From contig CM038470.1 in assembly GCA_021464415.1 (NCBI GenBank), positions 27,987,601 through 28,051,600 on the forward strand: a DNA stretch of 64,000 nt, read 5' to 3'. Position 1 is the stretch's first letter. Each line of letters begins with the position of its first letter. This stretch comes from Lonicera japonica. Taxonomy: Eukaryota; Streptophyta; Magnoliopsida; Dipsacales; Caprifoliaceae. A program made the position numbers and the translations under genes. Under the pieces are notes generated by a model. The model made no database searches, was not told the DNA's origin, and saw nothing but the letters and a program-made list of their open reading frames with translations. Below, piece after piece: positions 31,934 to 43,271 of this stretch.

Positions 31934-33564
31934 GACCCTCTCGACTCAAGCTCCTTGCTTGCAAGGAATTGAGGCGACTGGAAGAGACCATGATCCATGG
32001 CTCCCGTATGAACTCTAAAGAAGTGTTTATACAAAAAGTGCTTGTGAGTGCCTCCGGAGAGGGCTTCGTGTTTGGTTTTGCCTCCGGAAAGGGCTTTTGT
32101 TACCTCATTGCCTCTCTCGAGGGCTCTGACTTGTTCCACTTGCCTCAGATGGGAGGACTACCATTGATCTTTTTTTTTGCGCCTCAGGTGGGAGGACTAC
32201 CATTGCGCCTCAGATGGGAGGACTACCGTTTGTGCCTCCCTGGGAAGGCTTCGCCTCAGGTGGGAGGACTACCGTTGTGCCTCTCTGGGAGGGCTTCGCC
32301 TCAGGTGGGAGGACTACCGTTGTGCCTCTCTGGGAGGGCTTCGCCTCAGGTGGGAGGACTACCGTTTGTGCCTCTCTGGGAGGGCTTCGCCTCAGGTGGG
32401 AGGACTACCGTTGTGCCTCTCTGGGAGGGCTTCGCCTCAGGTGGGAGGACTACCGTTTGTGCCTCTCTGGGAGGGCTTCGCCTCAGGTGGGAGGACTACC
32501 ATTGTGCCTCTCTGGGAGGGCTTCGCCTCAGGTGGGAGGACTACCGTTTGTGCCTCTCTGGGAGGGCTTCGCCTCAGGTGGGAGGACTACCGTTTGTGCC
32601 TCTCTGGGAGGGCTTCTAGATCTGTAAGAAGAAGGAAAAATGCCTCTGGGAGGACTTTTATGAGTAACTTTTGCCTCTGGAGAGGGCTTGTGATTTTGCC
32701 TCTGAAGAGGGCTTGTGTTTGTGATTTTTGTTAAAATTTAATTTGTCTCTCTTTAGACTGCTAGAGTGAGAGAGAGAAGTTTTCGTGAGGGTGAAAAGAG
32801 CTCCTCGAGGTCTAATCTTATCCGAATATCCGCTTTCCTGTATCTTTCTTGAATTTTGTTCTCATGTTTTCCTCGAGTGAGGATACTTTTCTCAGAAGGC
32901 AGTCTTCGATTTTCTTTGCTTTCCGCAGCGTGATGATTCGAGGATTTTCCAAACCATCTCTTCTGTATCGTGCTGAAAAGAAAATTTGTTTGAAGGTCCA
33001 ATCTCTGATCTCTGTTCTTTTCTCAGTTTCTCTTTTTGGTGGGCCCAACATCGTTTTCTGTTTTTCGATGCCCTTATTTCTCCCTCTTTTGGGAAAGACT
33101 TTTCCTGGCCCTCTCTGTTTTTGACCAGGAGTCTTTTCATCCCTTTGTCGTGATCAGGAGCCTTACTCACCCTAAAACGAAGCCCTGAGCCGTTTTTGGC
33201 CTAGCTATCACTTTTGGTGTGGCTCTCCCTGTCACTCTACATTTCTGTTTCTCTCGCTTGCTTTGGGCGCTCATGCGGGTTTCTCCTCTTTTCTACTCTT
33301 TCAATTTTTTCTATTCCCGTCTTATCTCGCTATTCTGCTTTTTCTTAATTGATGGTCTCGGTCCTTCTGTGAGATCAGAGACTACTTTTAATCGTGGCAT
33401 TCCGCTCTCGCATTTTTCGGGGAGATGATTTGGAAGTTTGCTCGTTGAAATCTTTATCATGGGTGTGCAGTTTTAGCAATCTTTTCGAAAACTGCCCCTC
33501 GGAAGTCCTCCTGCAGGAGGTAAAAAATGAGAAAGAGGTCAAAAAATCAGGGGAGATGGGAGAT
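31934..33564 (-). mobile_element. Probable 3' untranslated internal region of a Tat-like element, with minisatellite
   Basis: It adjoins the TGTAGACACC start of the minus-strand LTR, where a polypurine tract would be expected (GAGTCGAGAGGG on the minus strand). No conserved coding domain was found. Many CTCTCT/TGGGAGGG-type runs occur, including the minisatellite at 32207-32616. Tandem repeats before the 3' LTR are usual in Tat-lineage elements. The assignment is inference; 32620-33564 has nothing else I can name. Confidence 0.4.
32207..32616. repeat. 45/46-bp minisatellite
   Basis: The unit contains GCCTCAGGTGGGAGGACTAC then GTGCCTCTCTGGGAGGGCTT. Units start at 32207, 32253, 32298, 32343, 32389, 32434, 32480, 32525 and 32571, so periods are 46, 45, 45, 46, 45, 46, 45 and 46. 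The 1-bp change is an extra T after CCG. Partial, diverged units extend left to 32141. The long overlapping reading frames across it are a by-product of the near-45 period. Confidence 0.95.
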
Positions 33565-33650
33565 TGTCGCGCGACACTTCGGTGGGGAGCTCTTTGTCGC
33601 GCGACAATGTGGCCATTTGTCGCGCGACAAACTGACCAACTATATAACCC
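33565..33650 (+). promoter_or_regulatory. Three TGTCGCGCGACA-type palindromes before a TATA box
   Basis: Palindromes are at 33565-33576, 33595-33606 and 33618-33629 (starts 30 and 23 apart), followed by CTATATAACC at about 33640-33649. This is the same logic as the Tat-like LTR but on the plus strand and with different flanking sequence. It is probably the promoter part of another, truncated LTR. A pyrimidine-rich leader follows (33660-33720). Confidence 0.5.
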
Positions 33651-33760
33651 TCCTGCTGAGCTCATTCCACCTCATTCTCTCCTTTCTCTTTCTCTCTCTA
33701 TATCTCCTTCTCTCTTGTTCCTAGCGCGAAAGCTCTGACCAACTATATAACCCTCCTGCT
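33632..33760. repeat. 26-bp direct repeat at an element junction
   Basis: The 26 bases at 33632-33657, spanning the TATA box, recur exactly at 33735-33760. The second copy abuts the start of the copia remnant. This looks like filler DNA from break repair. Confidence 0.85.
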
Positions 33761-35394
33761 ACTTTGTTAGATACACTGAAAGATCGAGAGATTATAAATT
33801 TTATGATCCTTTGAATAAATCCTTTATTAAGACGGAAAATGCTAAATTTCTTGAGATTATTGAGTTTGAGGGGGAAGATAAAGTTAGAAACATTGCCTTT
33901 GAAAATGAATTTATTCAAATTTCAAGTACTGCTATTGACAATGATTATGATTAAATTTTTGACATTATTTCAAATGCAAATAAGGATCATCAAGACAATG
34001 TTGAAAAAACTTCCTGTATAGAAAACTCAACAATCTCAAGAAGAAGTTAAATTAAAGAAATCCATCTATGGCCTTAAGGAAGTTTTCCGTCAATGGTATT
34101 ACATATTTCATCAAGTTATTATCTCGTAAGATTTTGAGGTAAATCCAGTTGACAATTATGTATATCATAAGTTCAGTGGGAGTAGTCTTGGTATTTTATG
34201 TTGATAATATCTCTTTTGTATTAGGAATACAGATACATCGACATTATTGTCGGGTATCTTAGGGTTTTCACGAAAGAGATATATCGAAAGAATTCTTACC
34301 AGATTTGGCATGAAAGATTGTCATTCAGGAGATACTTCCATTGTTAAAGGAGACAATTTATATCACAACAAGTGCCCCAAAATAAAGTTGAAAAGAAAAA
34401 GATGCAAAAGATTCCTTATGCATTAGTTGTAGGGAGTCTGATGTATCATAAAGTATGTACGCATTTGGGTTTAGTGTTCATAGTAAAGATACTTGGTAGA
34501 TATTTAAGTAACCCTATGATATATCTTCGGAAAGCAGCCAATTAAAGGGTTATACGGTATTTAAAGAGAACAAAAAAATTATATACTTACGTATCGAAAA
34601 TCAGATCAGTTGGAGATCATATGGTGTTCTGATTTCGATTTTTGGATGAGATATAGCTGCACAATTTTGTCACTAGGCTGCGAATTGTAGATAGTATCAA
34701 AAGATCATTAAAGATATTTTGTGACAATAATTGATTTTGCTATATTCGACAACAACAGAAATTTTTCGAATATCTAAAGCACATAGATATTAAGGTTTTT
34801 TGTTGTTAAAAAAGGAGTTTAGAGTTATCGTGTCTATAGAGCATATAAGTACAAACTCCATGATTATGGATCCGTTCACTAAAGGCTTAACACATAAGGT
34901 ATTTCATGAGTATATTGCTCATTTGGATTTTGTGTTATCTAATAAAGTGCTGGTTTAGTGGGAGTTTGTATCCTGGATGCTCTTTTACTTAGACACATAT
35001 TTTCTGCAGAATAAAGAAGATGGCTTATTTTCGTCTTAACTCTGAATATTTGTTTTATTTCCTTCCATTGTGGTTTAACATAAAGTTTGGACGGTTAATG
35101 TTGATCTCATTAAAGTTGGGCCAGTTGGAAATAGGCATGTCTAAGATCACATTGCATGTAATTTCCATGCTACTCATCCACATTTGATCTATGTTATTAA
35201 GTGTATTAGTATGGTGGTAATCGTGGTTTAGTCAAGACCTTAGTGTGATAAAAGCTGCGGTAATTCCATTACTCGTACACGAGATAGACCAGATTGTTTA
35301 AGGAGAAGTCTAAGGATAAATAGCATACGGATGCGCGCTTAAAGAATTCTGTGATATAATTATTTCCGGAGTAATATGTCGCCCAAGTGGGAGA
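33761..35394 (+). pseudogene. pol: Degenerate Ty1/copia pol (integrase tail, reverse transcriptase, RNase H)
   Basis: Fragments in several frames match the order of a plant copia polyprotein. The integrase C-terminal part has YDPFNKS and ENAKFLEIIEFEGEDKVRN (33800-33900). Reverse transcriptase follows with SIYGLKEVFRQWYY (about 34060-34100), a VDNISFVLGIQIHRHY remnant of the YVDD region and RYIERILTRFGMKDC (34270-34320). The RNase H linker has PYALVVGSLMYH (about 34415) and LGRYLSNP. There are many stops and frameshifts, and a deletion between the integrase and reverse transcriptase pieces. It ends at the polypurine tract AAGTGGGAGA (35385-35394) before the 3' LTR. The 5' half of the element and its 5' LTR are missing. 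Confidence 0.85.
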
Positions 35395-35395
35395 T

Positions 35396-35873
35396 TGTTA
35401 GAAAATTTATATTTTCTAATTTATGTGGGCAACATATTATAATATTTCAATTATATTTGCTATTTAATTAATGGGCTAATTTTTAGTGGTCTAATTAATT
35501 TTTTAGTTAAGCCCATAGACTACTCAAATAAATGTGGGCCAAATGTGTAGATACCTTGTATGGGCTTGTTAGAGTTTTATGGGAACCCTAACTAGACTAT
35601 ATATAAAGTAGATATTAGGGTTATGGTCCCCAACACACCAAATCAAATTACGGCTCCCTTCTCCCTATCTGGAAGAGAACCAAAAATTCCCATCAAGACA
35701 CTAAAGCGATTTGGTTGAGGAAGACCACGTACCCGCTCGATCCGTGCTGTTATTGTGATCGATCCTCGCATTCCGCATTTGTTTGTCATGGATTCAGGTA
35801 CGCGGTTTGATAATTGTATTTTATTTAGATCTTGATGATTTGACATGATGACTTAAGTAATTTAATTCCAACA
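35396..35873 (+). mobile_element. Copia 3' LTR
   Basis: 478 bp starting TGTTAGAAAATTTAT directly after the polypurine tract and ending TTCCAACA. A TATA box (CTATATATAAAG) lies near 35597. With no 5' LTR in the window, its age cannot be read from LTR divergence. Confidence 0.8.
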
Positions 35874-36019
35874 CATGAATCCTTTCTAGGGAATGGGGAA
35901 GAATGCGCATGCAAATAAAAGATAAAAGATTTATTAATACATTATTATTAAGTTATAAATATGCTATTTATAACTACTGTACTCTACAATGGAAAATTTC
36001 TTATACATATTATATACAT

Positions 36020-36292
36020 GGATTAAGGTTTTGAGGGGTTAAGTAAATGAATTTTTTAATGAAATTTTGTGGAGATGATTTCCATGATTAGTATAGATTA
36101 TCTTAACCAAATTTCATCAAAACATTCAACCATGAAGCGGTTTAACTAACCATTTAAAATTTCAATGGTCAAAATGCGTATATATCAATGTTTTACTTAC
36201 CCATTTTCTGGTTGAATTTTTTTTTTGACTAATCATAAAGATCATCTTCAGAAAGTTTCGTAAAAAAAATTCATTCGTTTACCCACTCAAAA
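36020..36292. mobile_element. Foldback MITE, member 2, block copy 3
   Basis: Equivalent of 19638-19905. Confidence 0.6.
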
Positions 36293-37392
36293 GTCTCGAT
36301 CTGTATGTATGTCATTGAAAATTTTATCATACGTACACATTAAACATACATATTGTATATAGGAGGAGGAGGAGGAGGAGGAAGAAGAGGAGGAGGAGGG
36401 GGCGCGGGGCTAGATAATAGTAATAGTATTATTTTGTTATGTATAATATGTTACATCTAATTGGATTCCTTCGTGTTTTCTCTTATAAGTAAAATTTATA
36501 ACATTTTGGGCTTCAACATATAAATACAAATTCTAACATTAGATACAATGTGATTCACCAATATAAAAGTAAGGATTGGAGAAAAAAACACACAAGAATT
36601 GCAAAACGTCCTCGGTTAGCTTATTTTGAGCTTGTTTTTATGTTAATTACTTGTATATATATATAAATTGTTTATATGCCTTCCAAATTTAATATTTCAA
36701 ACCCACCACTGGTCATAAATATTGTCTTTGGTTCGAAAGCTCATCCCACAGGGTATTCAAGCTAATTTTTGCGTACCTTGATTAATTCCTATTCGCGGTT
36801 AATACGTGCCGCTAACCATAATAGATTTGTCGTTGCCAGAATTCGACTTCCGGATCTTTCAGTGGAACCCAACAAAAATTGTGAATGGACAAATTACCAT
36901 GTCACTGTTTGTAGTTGTGATAGATCTAGATATTGATGATTAATGTTGTAGCTGAAAAATTTATTTGAGACTCTCTGCATGTGAGGTTGCACTCATGACA
37001 ACCATGCCTTTTTTTAGACAAGGTACGTGTAACTCTCTCACACACAGAAAAACAAGGAAAAAATTAATAGAAGGTTAGGTGTATTATTGAGGCAATTGAA
37101 ATAGCAGGCATTTCCATCCAAAAAAGGAAAAAAGCAGGGATTAATTAATTTTTCTTTTCGTAGAAATATTCTGAAACTCATAAAGTATTTTAACAGTTGT
37201 AATTTAAATGAATTTTGAACTATATATTTGTATTAGAATCTAAAAGAGGTGGTGATAATTGATATTCATTGGTTAAAAGTTATTTTTGATTTTTGATTTA
37301 TTTTTTGGTTAAAGTATAATTGCCTTTTCTATTATTATTATTATTATTAAAATTTGGCTCTAAATTTTAGTAGGACCCTATAGATGCTCTAA

Positions 37393-37694
37393 GGTTTCGT
37401 TTGATATTTATATGGAAAATAAAAATAAAAATAACTAATTAGGGTGAGAAAATTGAAAATAAGTTGAGGCATATAGTGAGATGTTTTTCATCTTATACTA
37501 ATTTTTGTGAGTATATCTCCTACATCTTCAGTGGAAAATTTTTCTCCACCATCACTCAAAGAAAATTTTTTCATAGAAAAAAGCAAAAAGTAAGAGTTAA
37601 TCTCATATCATCTCTCAACTTATTTTTTATCTTCTCACCTAAATTAGTTTTTTTTTTTTTTTCTTTTTTCATATTGCTCTCATCAAACAGAGCC
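37393..37694. mobile_element. Tourist-like MITE, block copy 3
   Basis: Equivalent of 21780-22090, with TAA on both sides. Confidence 0.75.
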
Positions 37695-37699
37695 TAAGA

Positions 37700-38779
37700 T
37701 ATCATTTTTTAGTACAAAGCGATGCGATAGACGGATACAACTAGAGAAGAAGGGGTAGTGGGCGCCAAAAATAGAAGTCGAGACCTCTTACCCAACCAAA
37801 ATTCTTATCAATTGATATCCCTTCTGAATTGCCTCAAAAATTGTATCGAGTAGATTTTAAACTCTTGTTTATAATTCGTAAATCACTTATCACCTATAGG
37901 TTACCAATTATTATGTTGATCTTAAATTTGATATATTTCAAAGAAACTTTAATTTTAATCTTATCAACAATTAATAATATAATTATAAGTTTTCTTCATA
38001 TACCCCATTAACAGAAATTTCTGGCTATGCCTATGATTGTTTGGTTACTCAATCGAATTTTTTGGAAGTAACATAATGAAAGTATTTTGTAATATTAATA
38101 TTCTGTTTTACCCTCTTATAAATGATGCGTTTGGGTTTTTCAGATGGATCACAAGTGCCATCAACATACTAGATCAATACTAAATTCATAAAACCATTTT
38201 ATAAAAGCATATTAACGTGTTTATTCAAATTACGTTTTATATAAGAAGAAAAAATAATTGGCAATGAATTTACTTGTGGGATATACATAAAAAATTTTCC
38301 GCCGAAATTGGTGGTTAACCGTGTAATTAATATATTAATCATTAACCAAAAAATTGTGGTTATAAAATAAATTTGTCTGGTTAATATATATGTTTATTAC
38401 ATTTGTGATAGTTTTCATTTAAGTATACAAGATTCAAATATATATATAATGATAATATGTGTTTTAAGAGTATATATTAAAATAATTATAAATAAATAAA
38501 AATATTTTTTTATACGAGAATCTTTACATTAAGGTGCACTCTACATCTGCCCAACGGGACAAAAAAAAATATCTCCCTAGCATTAATGAAGAAGCTAAGC
38601 TCCCACTAATTTTCAATTTCCTTTCCTTTTATATTCTTTAAGAAACCAACCAATAATGGTAAATAAGTACGCATGCCTCACCAACCAAAGTAAATGCAGC
38701 CCGCCATCCCCTTATTTGTCAACATTAAGACAAAAGATATTTATACGCATATACGTAGCATTTTTCATAAAAACTTTAA
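37700..38779. other. AT-rich upstream region of UGT copy 3
   Basis: No gene was seen. It holds the empty site (TAA, 38530-38532) of the MITE present in copy 2. Confidence 0.6.
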
Positions 38780-39150
38780 CTTAAGGTCTTTATTTACGTA
38801 CTTACTTTTTTGGTATATTTTTCGATAAAAATTTTTGATGAAATTTAGTGGGGATATTTTTCATCGTGTATAGAACAGTTCCACCAAATTTTATCAAAAA
38901 ATTCAACCGAAAAGTGGGTTAACTACATGATTGAAAATATTGGATATATATATATATATATCTATTTCTGGATCAGAATTTTTCAATCCTATAGTTAACC
39001 CACTTTCGGTTGAATTTTTTGATGAAATTTGGTGGAGATGTTCTACACACGATGAAGAACATTCCCACCAAATTTTATCAAAAAATTTCATTGAGAAGCG
39101 TGCCAAAAAGACAAGTCCGTAAATAAGGACCTTTAAAGTCCTTACTTGAA
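38780..39150. mobile_element. Foldback MITE in UGT proximal promoter, block copy 3
   Basis: Equivalent of 23515-23880. Both arms are retained, with a shorter TA centre. Confidence 0.7.
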
Positions 39151-39171
39151 ATTTTCCATATACATATATAT

Positions 39172-39225
39172 CTATATAAACAGCTACATAGATATAGCCA
39201 GAGAGCTGGAGAGAGAGAGAGAGAG
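39172..39225 (+). promoter_or_regulatory. UGT copy 3 core promoter and GA-rich leader
   Basis: CTATATAAAC at 39172-39181, 45 nt before the ATG, with a GAGA run up to the ATG. The context AGATGG places G at +4, favourable for plant initiation. Confidence 0.65.
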
Positions 39226-40943
39226 ATGGAAAGTGAAAACAATGGTGGTGAATTACATTTGGCGATGTTTCCATTTTGTGCATTTGGTCACATTATTCCA
39301 TTTATACAACTATCCAACAAGCTCACTTCTCATGGCAACAATGTTCGAATCTCCTTCTTCACCACAGCCGGCAACGTCCATCGCATAAAGTCGATGCTCA
39401 ACCTCACCCCAGCCGTCAAAATCATCCCCATCACATTCCCCACGGTCCCTGGCCTCCCTCCGGGAATTGAAAGCACCGCAGATGCCACCCCTGCCATCAC
39501 CGAGCTCCTCAAGGTCGCCCTTGACCTAATGCAGCCCCAGATCAAAACCCTATTATCCGAACTCAATCCCCATTTCATCCTCTTCGACTTCGCCCAGAGT
39601 TGGCTTCCACAACTGGCGTCCGAATTACGCATCAAAACCATACTCTTTTCAATCTTCAACGCCATTTCCCTCGCCTTCGCCATTGTCCCTGCAAGGCTAG
39701 TTGACGGTAAAATGCACCCCACTACAATCGAACAAACTAAGTTGCCTCCCAGGGGGTTCCCCAAAACTTCGTCCGTAACCTCACTCAAGACCTTCGAGGC
39801 ACAAGACCTTCTCTACATCTTCAAGAGTTTCCACGGCACTCCCAGTGTCTACGATCGCTTCCGCACCGGCTTGGAAAGCTGCTCTGCAGTACTCCTCAGG
39901 TCAGTACGCATCATTTAAATTTTTAAAAAATAGAGAATGCTGGGACTCAATTTATTAAAAGTATGTAGCTCAAATATATTTACATGCGTAGAACATGTTC
40001 CCAAATGTTCAAAATTCATGTCTCAAATACATTTTAAGCGATATAAATGCATTAACACATGTTATCGGGTTATCCTTTTTTGGAACCAATATTTTTTACT
40101 TATTTTGATTTATGGTTTAATAATTAGAGTTGGTGTGAGATTGGTGATAAACTATTAAATAATTTCACTAACCAAATTTTTTGGATACGCTATTGCATCA
40201 GGTCATGCAACGACATGGAAAAACCCTACGTAAGTTATGTGAAGTCTCAGTTCGATAACAAACCGATCCTTCTCACCGGTCCACTGGTGCCGGAACCCCC
40301 TTCCGGTGAACTGGACCGCAGATGGGCTGATTGGCTAGATCAGTTCCCATCCAACTCCGTGATCTATTGTTCCTTCGGGAGCGAAGCGTCTTTGAAACCC
40401 GATCAGATAATAGAGCTAGCACTGGGGCTAGAACTCACCGGCCTACCGTTCTTCCTCGTACTACATTTTCCCGCCGGCATCGACAGCACCAACGAGATAA
40501 ATCGGACATTGCCCGAGGGTTTTTTGGAGAGGGTAAAGGGAAAGGGGGTGGTGCATTCGGGTTGGGTACAGCAACAACACATACTGGCGCACGATAGCGT
40601 GGGGTGCCACGTAGGCCATGCGGGGTCCAGCTCCCTGATAGAAGCGTTGGTGAATGACTGCCAGATGGTAATGCTGCCAATCTTTGGTGACCAAATCACC
40701 AACTCAAAGCTGGTGAGTTTAGATCTCAAGGCTGGGGTAGAGGTAAATAGGCGAGATGAGGATGGGCATTTTGGGAAAGAGGATATTTACGAGGCTGTGA
40801 AAACAGTGACAGTTAATGTTGAGAGTGAACCGGGGAAGTCAATTAGGGCAAACAAAAAAAATTGGAGGGAGTTTTTGGCAAATAATGAGATACAGAGCGA
40901 GTATATTACAAATTTGGTGAAAGAATTAAAGACCATGGTTTGA
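39226..40943 (+). CDS. UDP-glycosyltransferase, UGT79-type (glycosyl-glycoside sugar transferase likely)
   Basis: Two exons, 39226-39899 and 40202-40943, joined across a 302-bp GT-AG intron in a split AGG codon, give 471 residues, a normal plant UGT length. The family transfers a sugar from a UDP-sugar to small molecules in the cytosol. Seen in the sequence: catalytic His22 in AFGHIIPF, the activating Asp121 in ILFDFAQSW, and a 44-residue PSPG donor box at residues 346-389. The box starts GWVQQQHILAHDSVG, contains VGHAGSSSLIEAL and ends FGDQ, with the key His364, Glu and final Asp-Gln all present. The overall text resembles UGT79 enzymes that extend the sugar on anthocyanin or flavonol glycosides; the actual acceptor and donor are inference. 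The start is the first ATG after the TATA box. Copy 2 is a broken paralog. Confidence 0.92.
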
Positions 40944-41732
40944 TGAAGTGGTCTAGTTTAGTTGGAAAAATAAGCCCACTTGATCATGTCAGAGATTCCA
41001 GATTCGAGTATTACTAGATAGTATTTGGGATGATTTTTGCTCTTTTTATAAAAGAAGAGATTTCAATCTTCTTCTTTTCTTTCTTAAAAAAAAGGGTAAA
41101 AGTAGGGTGACAGTTCATCATGAGCAATATATTTAATTATGATAACGACAGACCTTGGGTTGGGGGGAGGGCATGGCTCATCATTTAATCGTAATTCTCT
41201 GGGGTTTTTTACTATTATTATTATTATTATGTGTTTTAATTACGTGTTGAAAAATAAAATAAAAATTAGTGAACAGTCTCCTTATGAGATGCCTATGTAT
41301 TGTAACTCTAGACCTGCTTCTTTTTATTTAGGATTTAGTCCATTTTCTATTAATCAGTCCAATAGGTTTGGAATCGGCTTACGTTGGTATTTTTATTTTA
41401 TATTCCATAAATTTATTATAAAAATCCCGCATTACCTATTATGCCCCTCAAATATATTTTATCAAAAAACACGAGAGATATTAAAAGTTAGTTATAAGCA
41501 TGTTTGGTTATACATAAAAAAAAATTCTTTTATTTTTTAAAATTAAAACTATACAATAGTCGAAAAAAATTTGAAACATAAAATGAGTATACAACTCTTC
41601 AGTCTTCAAAAAAATAAAGCAGACAACTCTGCTTGATAAATTGATAATTGTTATGCTCGATCGTTTGTATTTTGGGAAAATATTTTGACCGATCAAAATA
41701 ATCTCTACAAGCATAAATAAATAATAGTAGTG
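40944..41732. other. UGT copy 3 3' flank
   Basis: No gene recognised; same sequence as 25708-26496. Confidence 0.6.
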
Positions 41733-42755
41733 ATACTAATGAGATTTAACTCAGAATTTACATTGCGCACTTATTATACTAATAGGTAAGGTTTGAACCT
41801 AGTCACAATAATTTTAATAGAAATAGATGGATAAAATCCTAACTGCCCAAAATAAGAAACGAACAAACTAACAAGCCAAACATCGATCCTTCGAACCTTG
41901 CCCTAAAGTTTCAATTCTTTTGAACTCCCTGATTACGAGCAACCCAACACGCCACTATACCTTTAACCTTGTACATTTTTCTGGATTCTTAACTAACAAG
42001 GGTAAATCAACAAATATAAACTGAATACTTCAAAACAAATAAGAGAAAGGAAATAAGTTAGGTAGAAAAAAATATTTTAATAATTAAATATTATTTAACC
42101 TTCGACAAACACCTCATTTTAAACATACAATTGGTAAACAAGGAACACGCCTTAAAAAAAGGGGCTTATGTTGAAAGAATATTATTTATTAACTTTTTTG
42201 TTATAAAACATTTTCATGCAGGGTATTAGAGTATTTCAAAATCTCTTACGAAGATACTAACGGACTAGTTGGTGCCGATTCTAGTTGACACAATAAAAGC
42301 AATAAGAATACACGTACCACCAACAATATGCGCTATGAAAAATACATGCTAATTAAGGAACTAGCTAAACATGAAAATTTGTGTAATATGCTAATTTGTT
42401 GGCGAATTGTGGCAAGCCATTTAGCCACATTTCTGGTTTGCTTGGGGATATGTGGTTCCCATACCAACTTTTGTTTTTACACCCGTATAGGCTATTCCTT
42501 GTCTACAAAATTCCTCTCTATTTTATGGAGTGACGTAGGTAGAATTTTTTTTCTTGCAAGATTAGTTAACAAATAATTATTTATTGGTGCCTGTTATATT
42601 ATTACAATTATTAATCTTTAACATCACATATGTACTTAAAAACTAGCATGCAATTCGTACGATGAAAGGATATTTTGTATGTATATATATATCATATATA
42701 GTGGTAGTTTATAAGGAGAGAATATATTACTTTAACAAAAAGAAGAGACGTTCAT

Positions 42756-42881
42756 TGTAATCACTTAGGTTCTCCTCTAAAATGATTAGTCCAAGTTGTA
42801 AATTAAAGTAATTGTTTTCACATATATATATCAAGAAACTTCCCATTACACTATTGCTGTAGGATATTTTGAGTCATTACA
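42756..42881 (-). mobile_element. Solo TRIM-type LTR, block copy 3
   Basis: Equivalent of 1025-1150. Confidence 0.7.
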
Positions 42882-43271
42882 CTCATTCATAGGAGCAAAT
42901 AGGTGAATTTTTTTATGAAATTTTGTAAAAATGATATGTGCAATGAGTAGATCACTTCCATCAAATTCTATCAAAAAATTCAATCTAAAACTAAGTGTAA
43001 TGAAAAATTGATAAATATATGTGTGTGTGTGTGCCGCATTTTCGGTTGTTGAAATTTTTTTATAATCATTTCACTTACTTTTAGATTGAATTTTTTTGAT
43101 GATAATTTGTGGATGTGATATATTTATGATATAGATTATCTCTAAAAAAATTTATAAAATAATTCATTTAGTTACCCTTCTAAATGAAAATCTCTTCTCT
43201 TGTTAAAGAATGAAATTCTTCTTTATACCCTTACTTATATATATATATATATAATGGAAATAATTAAAGAA

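Noticed and set aside
31543..32139. 198-codon minus-strand frame rich in SRD, VARQ and CRAT
   Set aside because: Those words are simply the three-frame translations of the TGTCGCGCGACA palindromes; no protein is supported.
31969..32734. Three long overlapping reading frames (up to 216 codons) on the plus strand
   Set aside because: They are produced by the 45/46-bp minisatellite, whose period is near a multiple of three; no domain and no codon bias support a protein.
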